NCBI RefSeq assembly: GCF_030160635.1
Contig: NZ_BSOS01000065.1
Location: 62,001-126,000, forward strand
Direction of reading: 5' to 3'
DNA length: 64,000 nucleotides
Source of the DNA: Acidocella aquatica
Lineage (GTDB): Bacteria > Pseudomonadota > Alphaproteobacteria > Acetobacterales > Acetobacteraceae
The notes under the pieces were generated by a model. The model made no database searches. It worked only from the letters and a program-made list of their open reading frames with translations, and was not told the origin of the DNA. Positions within the stretch are counted from its first letter, which is position 1. Each line of letters opens with the position of its first letter. Of the stretch, positions 10,382 to 18,727 are shown one piece after another. The position numbers were made by a program, and so were the translations under genes.

Positions 10382-11524
10382 GTGTTATATACAAGAGACT
10401 ACGTAAACGACGCCGCGCCGCAGAAGGACGCTGAAACCGATTTCGGCCAGCAAAGACAGAAATATGAGCCCGCGAGGCGCAAGCCGCTTTCGATCGGCAT
10501 TATTCTCGCACCCAACTTCACGCTCTCGGCGCTATCGCTGTTCGTGGACACGCTGCGCCTGAGCGCCGACGAGGCCGATCGCTCGCGCCCGATCGGTTGC
10601 AACTGGGCGGTGTTGGCCAGCCGCTCCGAGACGATCCGCTCCAGCTGCGGCGTGCAGGTGAACCGCACCAGCGCGTTCAGGAATCCCAAGGAGTTTGACT
10701 ATATCGCGGTGATCGGCGGCACGCTGCACAATGGGCAGGAGACCGACGAGGAAACGGTGGCCTATCTGCATCAGGCGGCAAAGCTGAATGTGAACCTGAT
10801 CGGCATCTGCACGGGAAGTTTCATTCTGAGCCGCATCGGGCTCATGAAAAACCGGAGCAGCTGCGTAAGCTGGCTGCATTATCAGGATTTTTGCGAGGAG
10901 TTTCCAGACCAGAAGGTCTCCGCGGACCGGCTGTTCGAGGTTGACGGCAACCGGATCACCTGCGCCGGCGGCGCGGCGGCGGCTGATCTCGCGGCATGGT
11001 TGATCGAGCGTCATCTCGGCCAGAGCACCGCGCAGAAGCCGCATCATGTGCTGTTGCTTGACCGGGTGCGCACGATCAGCTCCGTGCAGCCGCACCCGCC
11101 GATTGCTGAGGCCACGGTGAATGTGCGCATCCGCCGCGCGCTGCTGCTCATGGAGCAGCATCTCTCAAATCCGCTGCAGATCAGCAGCATCGCCGCCACG
11201 CTCTCGCTCTCCACGCGCCAGCTTGAGCGCTTGTTCCAGACCGAACTCTCAACCCGTCCCTCGACTTTCTACCGCGTGTTGCGGCTGCGCTATGCGCGCT
11301 GGCTGCTCACCAACACCAGCCGCTCGGTCACTGAAATCGCGCTGGATTCCGGCTTTTCGGATGGCGCGCATTTTTCCCGGCAGTTCAAGGCGGCGCACGG
11401 CTGCCCGCCTTCAAACATTCGCGCCAGCGCGGGACCTTTGCCAAATTCCGACAAAATTCCGCCAGTGCCGCCAGGGCTGTTGGACCAGCAATTGGTCGGG
11501 TGCGCCGGGTCGCGGGTTTTTTAA
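10382..11524 (+). CDS. GATase1-like AraC-family transcriptional regulator (first of two)
   Basis: A 380-residue regulator with an N-terminal DJ-1/PfpI (class I glutamine amidotransferase-like) ligand-sensing domain (~35-215) and two C-terminal AraC helix-turn-helices (~250-350; ISSIAATLSLSTRQLERLFQ and VTEIALDSGFSDGAHFSRQFK). The elbow Cys lies in LIGICTGSFILS. GTG at 10382 has GGAG about seven bases upstream. In pseudomonads this architecture is used by GbdR (betaine/dimethylglycine), SouR (sarcosine), CdhR (carnitine) and ArgR. Directly after sox-sdaA and before gbcA, a betaine- or sarcosine-responsive role is likely, but the ligand cannot be assigned from sequence. Confidence 0.85.
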   Translation: MLYTRDYVNDAAPQKDAETDFGQQRQKYEPARRKPLSIGIILAPNFTLSALSLFVDTLRLSADEADRSRPIGCNWAVLASRSETIRSSCGVQVNRTSAFRNPKEFDYIAVIGGTLHNGQETDEETVAYLHQAAKLNVNLIGICTGSFILSRIGLMKNRSSCVSWLHYQDFCEEFPDQKVSADRLFEVDGNRITCAGGAAAADLAAWLIERHLGQSTAQKPHHVLLLDRVRTISSVQPHPPIAEATVNVRIRRALLLMEQHLSNPLQISSIAATLSLSTRQLERLFQTELSTRPSTFYRVLRLRYARWLLTNTSRSVTEIALDSGFSDGAHFSRQFKAAHGCPPSNIRASAGPLPNSDKIPPVPPGLLDQQLVGCAGSRVF

Positions 11525-11553
11525 CTGATTTTCCGTCAATTTTGTCGGAAAAT
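11446..11553. promoter_or_regulatory. Inverted repeats in the gbcA upstream region, candidate activator or operator site
   Basis: TTCCGACAAAATT at about 11446-11458, inside the end of the regulator gene, recurs as its exact reverse complement at about 11538-11550. The second copy is itself part of an imperfect palindrome, ATTTTCCG...CGGAAAAT (about 11528-11553). The AT-rich stretch that follows lies about 85 bases upstream of the gbcA start. The symmetry and position suit a binding site for one of the AraC-type regulators. There is no T-tract in the plus direction, so a simple terminator is less likely. Confidence 0.45.
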
Positions 11554-11641
11554 AGAAAATATTTGGCCCAAAATCTAAAGACGAGCATGGCCGGGCGTTG
11601 CATGCTGCCAGTCATAAACACTCAAGCAGAAGGCCAATAAA

Positions 11642-12901
11642 ATGTCCGACGCCGCGATGACGAAGCTCAAGCATCTGGTACAAAACCGCCGCCCCTACCA
11701 CATGCTTGAGGCGCCGTTCTATACCGACCCTGATATTTTTAAGGCGGATATGGATCTGATTTTCAGGCGGCATTGGATTTTCGTGGGGCTGGAGCCGGAT
11801 GTGCCCGAGCCGGGCGATGTTATGAACGTCAAGATCGGCGATGCGTCCATTCTGATCGTGCGTGATGATGACAACAACATTCACGCGATGCACAATATCT
11901 GCCGGCACCGCGGCGCGGCTCTGGTGGTCGATGAAAAAACCAGCGTGGGGCGCCTGGTCTGCCCTTATCATTCCTGGACCTACGGGCTCGATGGCGCGTT
12001 GCTGCACGCGCAATATATGCCGGAGGATTTCGACGCCAGCTGCAGCGGGTTGCGCAAGGTTCACCTGCGTTCGGTCGAGGGCTTGCTGTTCATCTGCCTG
12101 GCGGAAAACCCGCCGGAGGATTTTGAGGAATTCGCAAAAACCGCCGGCCCCTACGTGGCGCCGCACGACATCGCCAATTGCAAGGTGGTGCATGAGAGCG
12201 ATCTGATCGAGCCGGGCAACTGGAAGCTTGCCGTGGAGAACAACCGCGAGTGCTACCATTGCTCGGCCAATCATCCCGAGTTGACGCAATCGATCTATGA
12301 GTTCGGCTTCGGCTTCGATGCAACCGAACATGACCCCTCCCGCCAGGCGCTGCGGCGCCATTATGAGGATATGGTTGAGAAAGATCTGGCGGCGTGGGAG
12401 GCGGCGGGCCTGCCCTCAGTTGAGAACAACCAGCGCCTGGAAGCGGTTTCGGGCTTTCGCGTCGGGCGTATGACGATGGATAAGGCGGGCGAATCTCAAA
12501 CGCTGGATACCAAGATCGCCTCCAAAAAACTGCTCGGAAATTTCACCGAGGCGCGGCTTGGCGATCTCTCGATCCACACCCAGCCCAACTCCTGGCATCA
12601 TCTGATGAGCGATCATATCGTCTCCTTCGCGGTGTTTCCGCTGAGCGCCAACCAGACCCTGGTGAAAACCAAATGGCTGGTGCACAAGGATGCGGTGGAA
12701 GGTGTTGATTACGACATGGAGAATCTCACGCGCGTGTGGAGCGAAACCAACGTGCAGGATAGCCGCCTGGTCGGGCTGAGCCAGCTCGGCGCGCAGAGTC
12801 CCGGCTATGTGCAGGGGCCGTATTCTAAACAGACGGAAGGGCAGGTGGAGCAGTTCGCCGCCTGGTACATCGCGCGGCTCAAGGCGCATCTCTGCGCATG
12901 A
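11642..12901 (+). CDS. gbcA: Glycine betaine monooxygenase, Rieske oxygenase subunit GbcA
   Basis: A 419-residue Rieske non-heme iron oxygenase that demethylates glycine betaine to dimethylglycine plus formaldehyde. The Rieske [2Fe-2S] ligands are CRHRGA (~89) and CPYHSWTYG (~109). The mononuclear iron site is in NNRECYHCSANHPEL (~200, His-x4-His). AGAAGG lies at good spacing before the ATG. It overlaps gbcB (ATGA). The pairing with an FNR-type reductase, the adjacent GATase1-AraC gene and the downstream dgc genes all match the betaine-demethylation islands of Pseudomonas. Confidence 0.93.
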   Translation: MSDAAMTKLKHLVQNRRPYHMLEAPFYTDPDIFKADMDLIFRRHWIFVGLEPDVPEPGDVMNVKIGDASILIVRDDDNNIHAMHNICRHRGAALVVDEKTSVGRLVCPYHSWTYGLDGALLHAQYMPEDFDASCSGLRKVHLRSVEGLLFICLAENPPEDFEEFAKTAGPYVAPHDIANCKVVHESDLIEPGNWKLAVENNRECYHCSANHPELTQSIYEFGFGFDATEHDPSRQALRRHYEDMVEKDLAAWEAAGLPSVENNQRLEAVSGFRVGRMTMDKAGESQTLDTKIASKKLLGNFTEARLGDLSIHTQPNSWHHLMSDHIVSFAVFPLSANQTLVKTKWLVHKDAVEGVDYDMENLTRVWSETNVQDSRLVGLSQLGAQSPGYVQGPYSKQTEGQVEQFAAWYIARLKAHLCA

Positions 12902-13989
12902 GAGCCGAGCATATCTTCAAGGACGATGCGGGCGGTACCTCGTCATTCTGGAGCGGCGAGGACGACAATACGCTGGTCTGCATCGGCACGCGCGAGGAGA
13001 CGCATGATGTTAAAACCTTCATCTTTGCGCCCAAGCGCCCAGCATTGTTTCATTTTCAACCCGGACAGTTCATCACGTTTGATTTCGTCATAGGCGATGC
13101 GGTGGTCAACCGCTGTTACACCATCGCCTCCTCGCCCACGCGCCCGCATGTGCTCAGCATCACGGTCAAGCGCGTGCCGGGCGGCCCGGTTTCCAACTGG
13201 CTGCATGAGACTATGTCCCCCGGCCAGGAGGTGAACGCCACAGGCGCATTGGGCAGTTTCAGCTACGCGCGCAATCCGGCTGAAAAATACCTGCTGCTTT
13301 CCGGCGGCTCGGGCATTACGCCGATGATGTCGATGGCGCGCGCGCAGTTTGACCTCGCCAGCGAGAGCGACATCGTCTTCATGCACCACGCGCGCACCCC
13401 GGCGGACATCATCTTCCGCCGTGAGTTGGAGTTGATGGAGGTTCATTCACGGAACTTCAAATTCATCCCGGTCTGCGAGGCCGACGCCAAATTCCACAGC
13501 TGGGGTGGACTGCGCGGGCGCATCAGCGCCGGAATGCTGAGCCTGGCCGTGCCCGATTGCGCCGAACGCGAGGTCTTTGTCTGCGGCCCGCCGGCCTATA
13601 TGCGCGCGGCCAAGGCGCTGCTGGAACAGCTCGATTTCAACATGGCGCACTATCACGAGGAGAGTTTTGATTTCGCCACGCTGGCGCAGGAGCCAGCGCC
13701 GGTGGCGCCGGTGCTGGCCGGCGGGGGTTCATATGAGGTCATGTTTGCCAAAAGCCAGCGCGCGGTTATCTGCCCCGCGCAAAGCACGGTGCTCGATGCG
13801 GCCCGCGCCGAGGGGATGCGCCTGCCGTCATCCTGCGCTAAGGGGCTGTGCGGCACATGCAAATCCCGGCTGCTTTCGGGCAAGGTGGAAATGTCGCATC
13901 AGGGCGGCATCCGCCAGCGCGAGATCGACCAGGGAATGATCTTGCTCTGCTGTTCCAAACCGCTGAGCGATCTGGTGATCGAACGATAA
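12898..13989 (+). CDS. gbcB: Glycine betaine monooxygenase, reductase subunit GbcB
   Basis: A 363-residue electron-transfer partner of GbcA. It has an FNR-like FAD-binding barrel (RCYTIASSP, ~77), an NAD(P)H domain (LLLSGGSGITPMMSMA, ~128) and a C-terminal plant-type [2Fe-2S] ferredoxin domain with CAKGLCGTCKSR (~310) and a final LLCCSKP Cys. It passes electrons from NAD(P)H to the Rieske cluster. It is translationally coupled to gbcA and is followed by a regulator gene after only three bases. Confidence 0.93.
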   Translation: MRAEHIFKDDAGGTSSFWSGEDDNTLVCIGTREETHDVKTFIFAPKRPALFHFQPGQFITFDFVIGDAVVNRCYTIASSPTRPHVLSITVKRVPGGPVSNWLHETMSPGQEVNATGALGSFSYARNPAEKYLLLSGGSGITPMMSMARAQFDLASESDIVFMHHARTPADIIFRRELELMEVHSRNFKFIPVCEADAKFHSWGGLRGRISAGMLSLAVPDCAEREVFVCGPPAYMRAAKALLEQLDFNMAHYHEESFDFATLAQEPAPVAPVLAGGGSYEVMFAKSQRAVICPAQSTVLDAARAEGMRLPSSCAKGLCGTCKSRLLSGKVEMSHQGGIRQREIDQGMILLCCSKPLSDLVIER

Positions 13990-13992
13990 GAC

Positions 13993-14961
13993 ATGGATCT
14001 GGCGTCACTTTCCCGGTTTGGATTTTTCACACTGCCTGACTATTCGATGATCGCGGTCACCAACGCCATCGAGGCGTGCCGCATGGCAAACCGCGTCGCC
14101 GGGCGCGAGGTTTATTCGTGGCAATTGCTGACGATGGATGGCGTGCCCTCAACCGCCAGCAACGGTCTTGCTCTGTCGCCGTGCATGCGGCTTGGTGCCG
14201 CGCCGCCGCCTGATGTTCTGTTCGTCTGCGGCGGCGTGCATGTGCGCGCGGCGGTGAAAAAACCAATGCTCGATATGTTGCGCCGCCAGGCCCGCCACGG
14301 CCTGCCGCTCGGCGCCCTCTGCACCGGCGCCTTCGCCCTTGCCGAGGCGGGGCTGCTCGAGGGCTACCGATGCGCCATCCATTGGGAAAATCTCCCCGCC
14401 AGCCGTGAAGAATTTTCAAAGACAGAGTTTGTTCCCGACCTTTTCGTGGTCGACCGTGACCGGATCACCTGCACCGGCGGCATCGCCCCGCTTGATATGA
14501 TGCTAAGCCTGATCCATGCCCGGCTGGGCCGCTCCTTCGCCGAGGAAGTTTCCGCCGCGTTCATTCACGAGCGCATGCGCATGAGCGGCGAGCGCCAGCC
14601 GCTGGCCGCGCATGACCGCGCCAGCTCCAGCCATCCGCTCCTGGCGCAGGCGGTGGCGCTGATCGAGGCAAATCTCGCCAACGATCTCCCGGCCTCTGAA
14701 ATCGCCGAACGGCTGAATGTCTCGCCCCGCCAGTTGCAGCGCTTCTTCAAGCGCCACATGGGCACCACGCTGGCGCATTTCGCACAGGAATTGCGCCTCA
14801 AGCGCGCCCAGCACCTGTTGCAGCAGACCGATTTGCGCATTACCGACGTCGCCTCGCTGTGCGGTTTTTCATCCGCCGCCTATTTTTCCTCCGCCTATGC
14901 GCGCTGTTTCGGTTACGCGCCCAGCCGCGAGAGCCATAAATCCTCCATCACCGGAGCATGA
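13993..14961 (+). CDS. GATase1-like AraC-family regulator, GbdR-like (second of two)
   Basis: A 322-residue regulator with an N-terminal DJ-1/PfpI sensor domain (~6-190; elbow Cys in LGALCTGAFALAEAG) and C-terminal AraC DNA-binding helices (SEIAERLNVSPRQLQRFFKRH and ITDVASLCGFSSAAYFSSAY). It lies three bases after gbcB, in the same operon, which makes it the stronger GbdR candidate: GbdR activates gbc, dgc and sox genes in response to glycine betaine and dimethylglycine. The N-terminal FFTLPDYSMIAVTNAIEACRMANR segment resembles the sensor domain of GbdR/CdhR-type proteins. The ligand is inferred from context. Confidence 0.85.
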   Translation: MDLASLSRFGFFTLPDYSMIAVTNAIEACRMANRVAGREVYSWQLLTMDGVPSTASNGLALSPCMRLGAAPPPDVLFVCGGVHVRAAVKKPMLDMLRRQARHGLPLGALCTGAFALAEAGLLEGYRCAIHWENLPASREEFSKTEFVPDLFVVDRDRITCTGGIAPLDMMLSLIHARLGRSFAEEVSAAFIHERMRMSGERQPLAAHDRASSSHPLLAQAVALIEANLANDLPASEIAERLNVSPRQLQRFFKRHMGTTLAHFAQELRLKRAQHLLQQTDLRITDVASLCGFSSAAYFSSAYARCFGYAPSRESHKSSITGA

Positions 14962-15066
14962 AATGCCATGCGTCGTGAATTCCCCTGGAAATGTCGCTTT
15001 CAGTAAAGTTACGCGTGACGAAAACGGACAGATTAGCCAACAACCAATATTCGATAAGAGATAAAT

Positions 15067-16038
15067 ATGACCTCCTTGCATCAAGACTCCATTGTCATCG
15101 ACGGTTTGATCATCGCCAAATGGGGGCGTGACGTTTTTGAGGATATGCGCAAAGGCGGGCTGACGGCCGCCAACTGCACCGTCTCGGTGTGGGAAGGCTT
15201 CCAGGCGACGGTTCAGAACATCGCTGGGATGAAGAAAATGATCCGCGAGAATGCTGATCTGCTGACCCTGGTGCGCAGCACCGCCGACATCACGCGCGCC
15301 AAGGCGGAGGGCAAGACCGGCATCATCCTGGGATTCCAGAATGCCCACGCGATCGAGGATCATCTCGGCTACATCGAGGCCTTCGCCGATATGGGCGTGC
15401 GGGTAATCCAGCTTTGTTATAACACGCAAAACCTCGTCGGCACCGGCTGTTACGAACGCGACGGCGGCCTCTCCGACTTTGGCCGCGAGGCGGTGGCCGA
15501 GTTGAACCGCACCGGCATCATGATTGACCTGTCGCATGTCGGCGCGAAAACCTCGGAGGAGACGATCCTCGAATCCAAGAAGCCGGTTTGCTATTCACAC
15601 TGCCTGCCCTCAGGGCTGAAGCAGCATCCTCGCAACAAATCCGACGAGCAGTTGCGCTTCATCGCCGATCATGGCGGCTTCGTTGGCGTCACGATGTTCG
15701 CGCCGTTTCTCAAGCGCGGGATCGAGGCAACGGTGGACGACTACATCGAGGCGATTGATTACGTCATCAACATTGTTGGTGAGGACACCGTCGGCATCGG
15801 CACGGATTTCACCCAGGGCTACGGGCATGATTTCTTCGAGTGGCTGACGCATGATAAAGGGCGCCACCGCCGCCTCACCAATTTTGGCAAAATCGTCAAC
15901 CCTGAAGGCATCCGCACAATCGGCGAATTCCCCAACCTGACCGAGGCGATGGCCCGCGCGGGCTGGGGCGAGGCGCGTATCCGCAAGATCATGGGTGGCA
16001 ACTGGCAGCGCGTCTTCGGGCAGGTCTGGGGCGCTTAA
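15067..16038 (+). CDS. Membrane-dipeptidase-like protein (peptidase M19 fold) of the betaine cluster
   Basis: A 323-residue protein of the renal/membrane dipeptidase (M19) superfamily. DLSHVG (~157) and CYSHC (~176) keep the two histidines of one metal site. However, the N-terminal His-x-Asp metal motif of true dipeptidases is replaced by VIDGLIIAKWG, and the bridging Glu region reads GFQNAH instead of a Glu-Gly-Gly pattern. Classical dipeptidase activity is therefore doubtful. A dipeptidase-annotated gene also precedes dgcAB in Pseudomonas aeruginosa (PA5396), so a role in dimethylglycine metabolism is plausible but unknown. There is no signal peptide. Confidence 0.85.
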   Translation: MTSLHQDSIVIDGLIIAKWGRDVFEDMRKGGLTAANCTVSVWEGFQATVQNIAGMKKMIRENADLLTLVRSTADITRAKAEGKTGIILGFQNAHAIEDHLGYIEAFADMGVRVIQLCYNTQNLVGTGCYERDGGLSDFGREAVAELNRTGIMIDLSHVGAKTSEETILESKKPVCYSHCLPSGLKQHPRNKSDEQLRFIADHGGFVGVTMFAPFLKRGIEATVDDYIEAIDYVINIVGEDTVGIGTDFTQGYGHDFFEWLTHDKGRHRRLTNFGKIVNPEGIRTIGEFPNLTEAMARAGWGEARIRKIMGGNWQRVFGQVWGA

Positions 16039-16065
16039 GCTTTTTCATTCATCCGGGAGCCATTT

Positions 16066-16596
16066 ATGAATCCGCTTTTGCCAATTGATGTCGACGAGAA
16101 CACCGGCGTTTGGACCACCGACGGTCTGCCGATGCTCTATGTGCCGCGGCATTTTTTTACCAATAACCATCTCGCGGTGGAGGAAGCTCTCGGCCGCGCG
16201 CGTTACAGCGAAATTCTCTACCCCGCGGGCCACCGTTCAGCCTATTTCTGGTGCGAAAAAGAGGCGCAGACGCACGGGCTCTCTGGCCTCGCGGTGTTTG
16301 AACATTATCTCAAGCGTCTCTCCCAGCGCGGCTGGGGCCTGTTTGAATTCATCTCCGCCGATGCCGCCACCGGCCAGGCGCAGATTTCGCTGCGCAACTC
16401 TTCTTTCGTGTTGCAACAGCCCCAGGCGCACGGGCGGCTTTGTTACATGTTCGAGGGCTGGTTCGCCGGCGCCATGGATTTTGTCTCACAGCAGACGAAC
16501 CCGGCGTCGCCGGTCAAAACAAAAAGCATAGAGAGCCAGTGCGCGGCCGAAGGGCATGAATACTGCATCTTCACCGTCTCGCCGGTCACGCCCTGA
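16066..16596 (+). CDS. Small V4R/DUF5943-like protein of betaine demethylation islands
   Basis: A 176-residue soluble protein without signal peptide or membrane segment. The C-terminal half (SIESQCAAEGHEYCIFTVSP, ~152-171) resembles the Cys-containing end of V4R (4-vinyl-reductase) small-molecule-binding domains. The gene position, between the dipeptidase-like gene and dgcA, matches the conserved hypothetical PA5397 of Pseudomonas. Good RBS (GGGAG) before ATG 16066. Its conservation of position suggests an accessory role in dimethylglycine demethylation, for example ligand or corrinoid/flavin handling, but no activity can be assigned. Confidence 0.75.
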   Translation: MNPLLPIDVDENTGVWTTDGLPMLYVPRHFFTNNHLAVEEALGRARYSEILYPAGHRSAYFWCEKEAQTHGLSGLAVFEHYLKRLSQRGWGLFEFISADAATGQAQISLRNSSFVLQQPQAHGRLCYMFEGWFAGAMDFVSQQTNPASPVKTKSIESQCAAEGHEYCIFTVSPVTP

Positions 16597-16661
16597 TACA
16601 TTGCTGCAGGGCGCCCCGCGCGGGCGGATTGCCTTGCCCTGATATTTTCTGAGGATTTTTC

Positions 16662-18725
16662 ATGCGCTACCCAAACCTTCTTTCGCCTTTTGTGTTGAAC
16701 AAACTGACCCTGCGCAATCGCATCGTCAGCACGGCGCATGCTGAGGTTTATGCCGAACCGGGCGGCCTGCCCGGCGATCGCTACATCCGTTATTATGAGG
16801 AGAAGGCCAAGGGCGGTCTCGGTCTGGCCATCTGCGGCGGGTCCAGCCCGGTGTCGATCGACAGTCCCCAAGGCTGGTGGAAATCAGTCAACCTCTCCAA
16901 CGACCAGATCATCGAGCCCCTGGCCCGCCTGGCCGGCGCCATGCACCAGCACGGCGCGAAGATCATGATCCAGGCGACGCATATGGGCCGCCGCTCGGCT
17001 TTTCATGGGGAGCATTGGCCGCATCTGATGACGCCTTCCGGCGTGCGCGAGCCGGTGCATCGCGGCAACGCGAAAATCATCGAGGTTGAAGAAATCAACC
17101 GCATCATCAAGGATTTTGCCGCCGCCGCCCGGCGGGTGAAGGCCGCGGGCATGGATGGAATTGAAATCTCCGCCGCCCATCAACATCTGATCGATCAGTT
17201 CTGGAGCCCGCGCACCAATTTCCGCACCGATGATTTCGGCGGCAGCCTGCAAAACCGCATGCGCTTTGGCCGCGAGGTGCTGAGCGCGGTCCGCGCCGAG
17301 GTGGGGGCAGATTTCGCCGTGGGCCTGCGCATGTGTGGCGACGAGTTCCACCCCGATGGCCTCGATCATGAAACATTGAAGGAAATCGCCCATGAAATGG
17401 TATCGAGCGGGCTGATCGATTTCCTCAGCGTGGTCGGCTCCGGGGCTGATACGCACAACACCCTGGCCAACTGCATGCCGCCGATGGCGCTGCCCCCTGA
17501 GCCTTTCGTGCATCTGGCGGCTGGCATCAAGGCGGTGGTGAACATTCCGGTGATGCACGCGCAGAGCATACGCGACGCCGGCCAGGCCGAGCGCCTGCTG
17601 GAGAGCGGCATGATCGACCTCGTCGGCATGACCCGCGCGCAGATCGCCGATCCGCACATGGCGATGAAAATCCGTGATGGGCGCGAGGATGAAATCAAGC
17701 AATGCGTCGGTGCGAATTACTGCATCGACCGGCAATATAACGGGCTGGACGTGCTATGCGTGCAAAACGCCGCCACCTCGCGCGAAGCCACAATGCCGCA
17801 TGTCATCGCCAAATCCGGCGGGCCGAAGCGCAAGGTCGTGGTGGTGGGCGGCGGCCCCGGCGGGCTGGAGGCGGCGCGGGTCGCGCGGCTGCGCGGGCAT
17901 GATGTGGTGCTCTTCGAGCGCGAATCCACTGTCGGCGGGCAGGTCAATCTCGCCGCGAAAGCGCCGCAGCGCGAGCAGATGGCGGGCATCATCCGCTGGT
18001 TTGACATGGAAACAACCCGCCTCGGCGTGGAGCGCCGCCTGGGCGTGGAAGCCACGGACGCGATGATCCTGGCGGAAAATCCCGACATCGTGGTCCTGGC
18101 CACGGGCGGTGCCAGCCATATGGGCCAGGTCGCGGGCTGGGGCGCTGCCTCCGGCCTATCTGTCAGCGCGTGGGATATTCTCTCAGGCCGCGCCGCCCCG
18201 GCGCAAAACGTGCTGGTGTATGATTCAATGAGCACCCACGCCGGCGCCGGCGTCGCTGACTTCCTGGCCACGCGCGGCAGCCGCGTCGAGATCGCGACGC
18301 CGGACGTGAAAATCGCCGATGATGTCGGCGGCACCACTTTCCCCATCTTCTACCGCCGCCTTTACGCGCTGGATGTGGTGATGACGCCAAACGTCTGGTT
18401 AGACGAGGTCTATCGCGAGGATGGCAGGCTGGTCGCCGTGTTGCGCAATGAATATACCGAGGTGCAGGAGGAGCGCGTGGTCGATCAGGTGGTGATCGAG
18501 AACGGCATCCTGCCCAACGACCAGCTCTATTGGGCGCTGAAGGAAAAATCCCTCAACCACGGCCAGACGGATATGGAAACGCTGTTCGCCGCGGCGCCGC
18601 AGCCCTCCTTGTCGCAGCCGCTGGGCGGCGGGCGCTTCCTGCTTTTCCGTGTGGGCGACTGCATCTCCCAGCATAACATCCATGGCGCGATCTATGATGC
18701 GCTGCGGCTGTGCAAGGATTTCTGA
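16662..18725 (+). CDS. dgcA: Dimethylglycine demethylase subunit DgcA (flavin/iron-sulfur oxidoreductase)
   Basis: A 687-residue protein of the trimethylamine-dehydrogenase/2,4-dienoyl-CoA-reductase family. An FMN-binding TIM barrel (~1-340) is followed by an iron-sulfur loop and two nucleotide-binding domains (RKVVVVGGGPGGLEAARVARLRG, ~388; a second at ~515). It oxidatively demethylates dimethylglycine to sarcosine together with DgcB. The cluster-binding loop reads CVGANYC...LCVQNA (~347), so the second Cys of the usual CxxC is Ala. GAGGA precedes the ATG at 16662. Gene order with dgcB and etfAB matches the Pseudomonas dgc locus. Confidence 0.9.
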   Translation: MRYPNLLSPFVLNKLTLRNRIVSTAHAEVYAEPGGLPGDRYIRYYEEKAKGGLGLAICGGSSPVSIDSPQGWWKSVNLSNDQIIEPLARLAGAMHQHGAKIMIQATHMGRRSAFHGEHWPHLMTPSGVREPVHRGNAKIIEVEEINRIIKDFAAAARRVKAAGMDGIEISAAHQHLIDQFWSPRTNFRTDDFGGSLQNRMRFGREVLSAVRAEVGADFAVGLRMCGDEFHPDGLDHETLKEIAHEMVSSGLIDFLSVVGSGADTHNTLANCMPPMALPPEPFVHLAAGIKAVVNIPVMHAQSIRDAGQAERLLESGMIDLVGMTRAQIADPHMAMKIRDGREDEIKQCVGANYCIDRQYNGLDVLCVQNAATSREATMPHVIAKSGGPKRKVVVVGGGPGGLEAARVARLRGHDVVLFERESTVGGQVNLAAKAPQREQMAGIIRWFDMETTRLGVERRLGVEATDAMILAENPDIVVLATGGASHMGQVAGWGAASGLSVSAWDILSGRAAPAQNVLVYDSMSTHAGAGVADFLATRGSRVEIATPDVKIADDVGGTTFPIFYRRLYALDVVMTPNVWLDEVYREDGRLVAVLRNEYTEVQEERVVDQVVIENGILPNDQLYWALKEKSLNHGQTDMETLFAAAPQPSLSQPLGGGRFLLFRVGDCISQHNIHGAIYDALRLCKDF

Positions 18726-18727
18726 GC

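Noticed and set aside
10383-10396. TTATATACAAG near the first AraC-type start as a HutC site
   Set aside because: Only one half matches the TTGTATATACAA palindrome and it overlaps the start codon region of an unrelated regulator.
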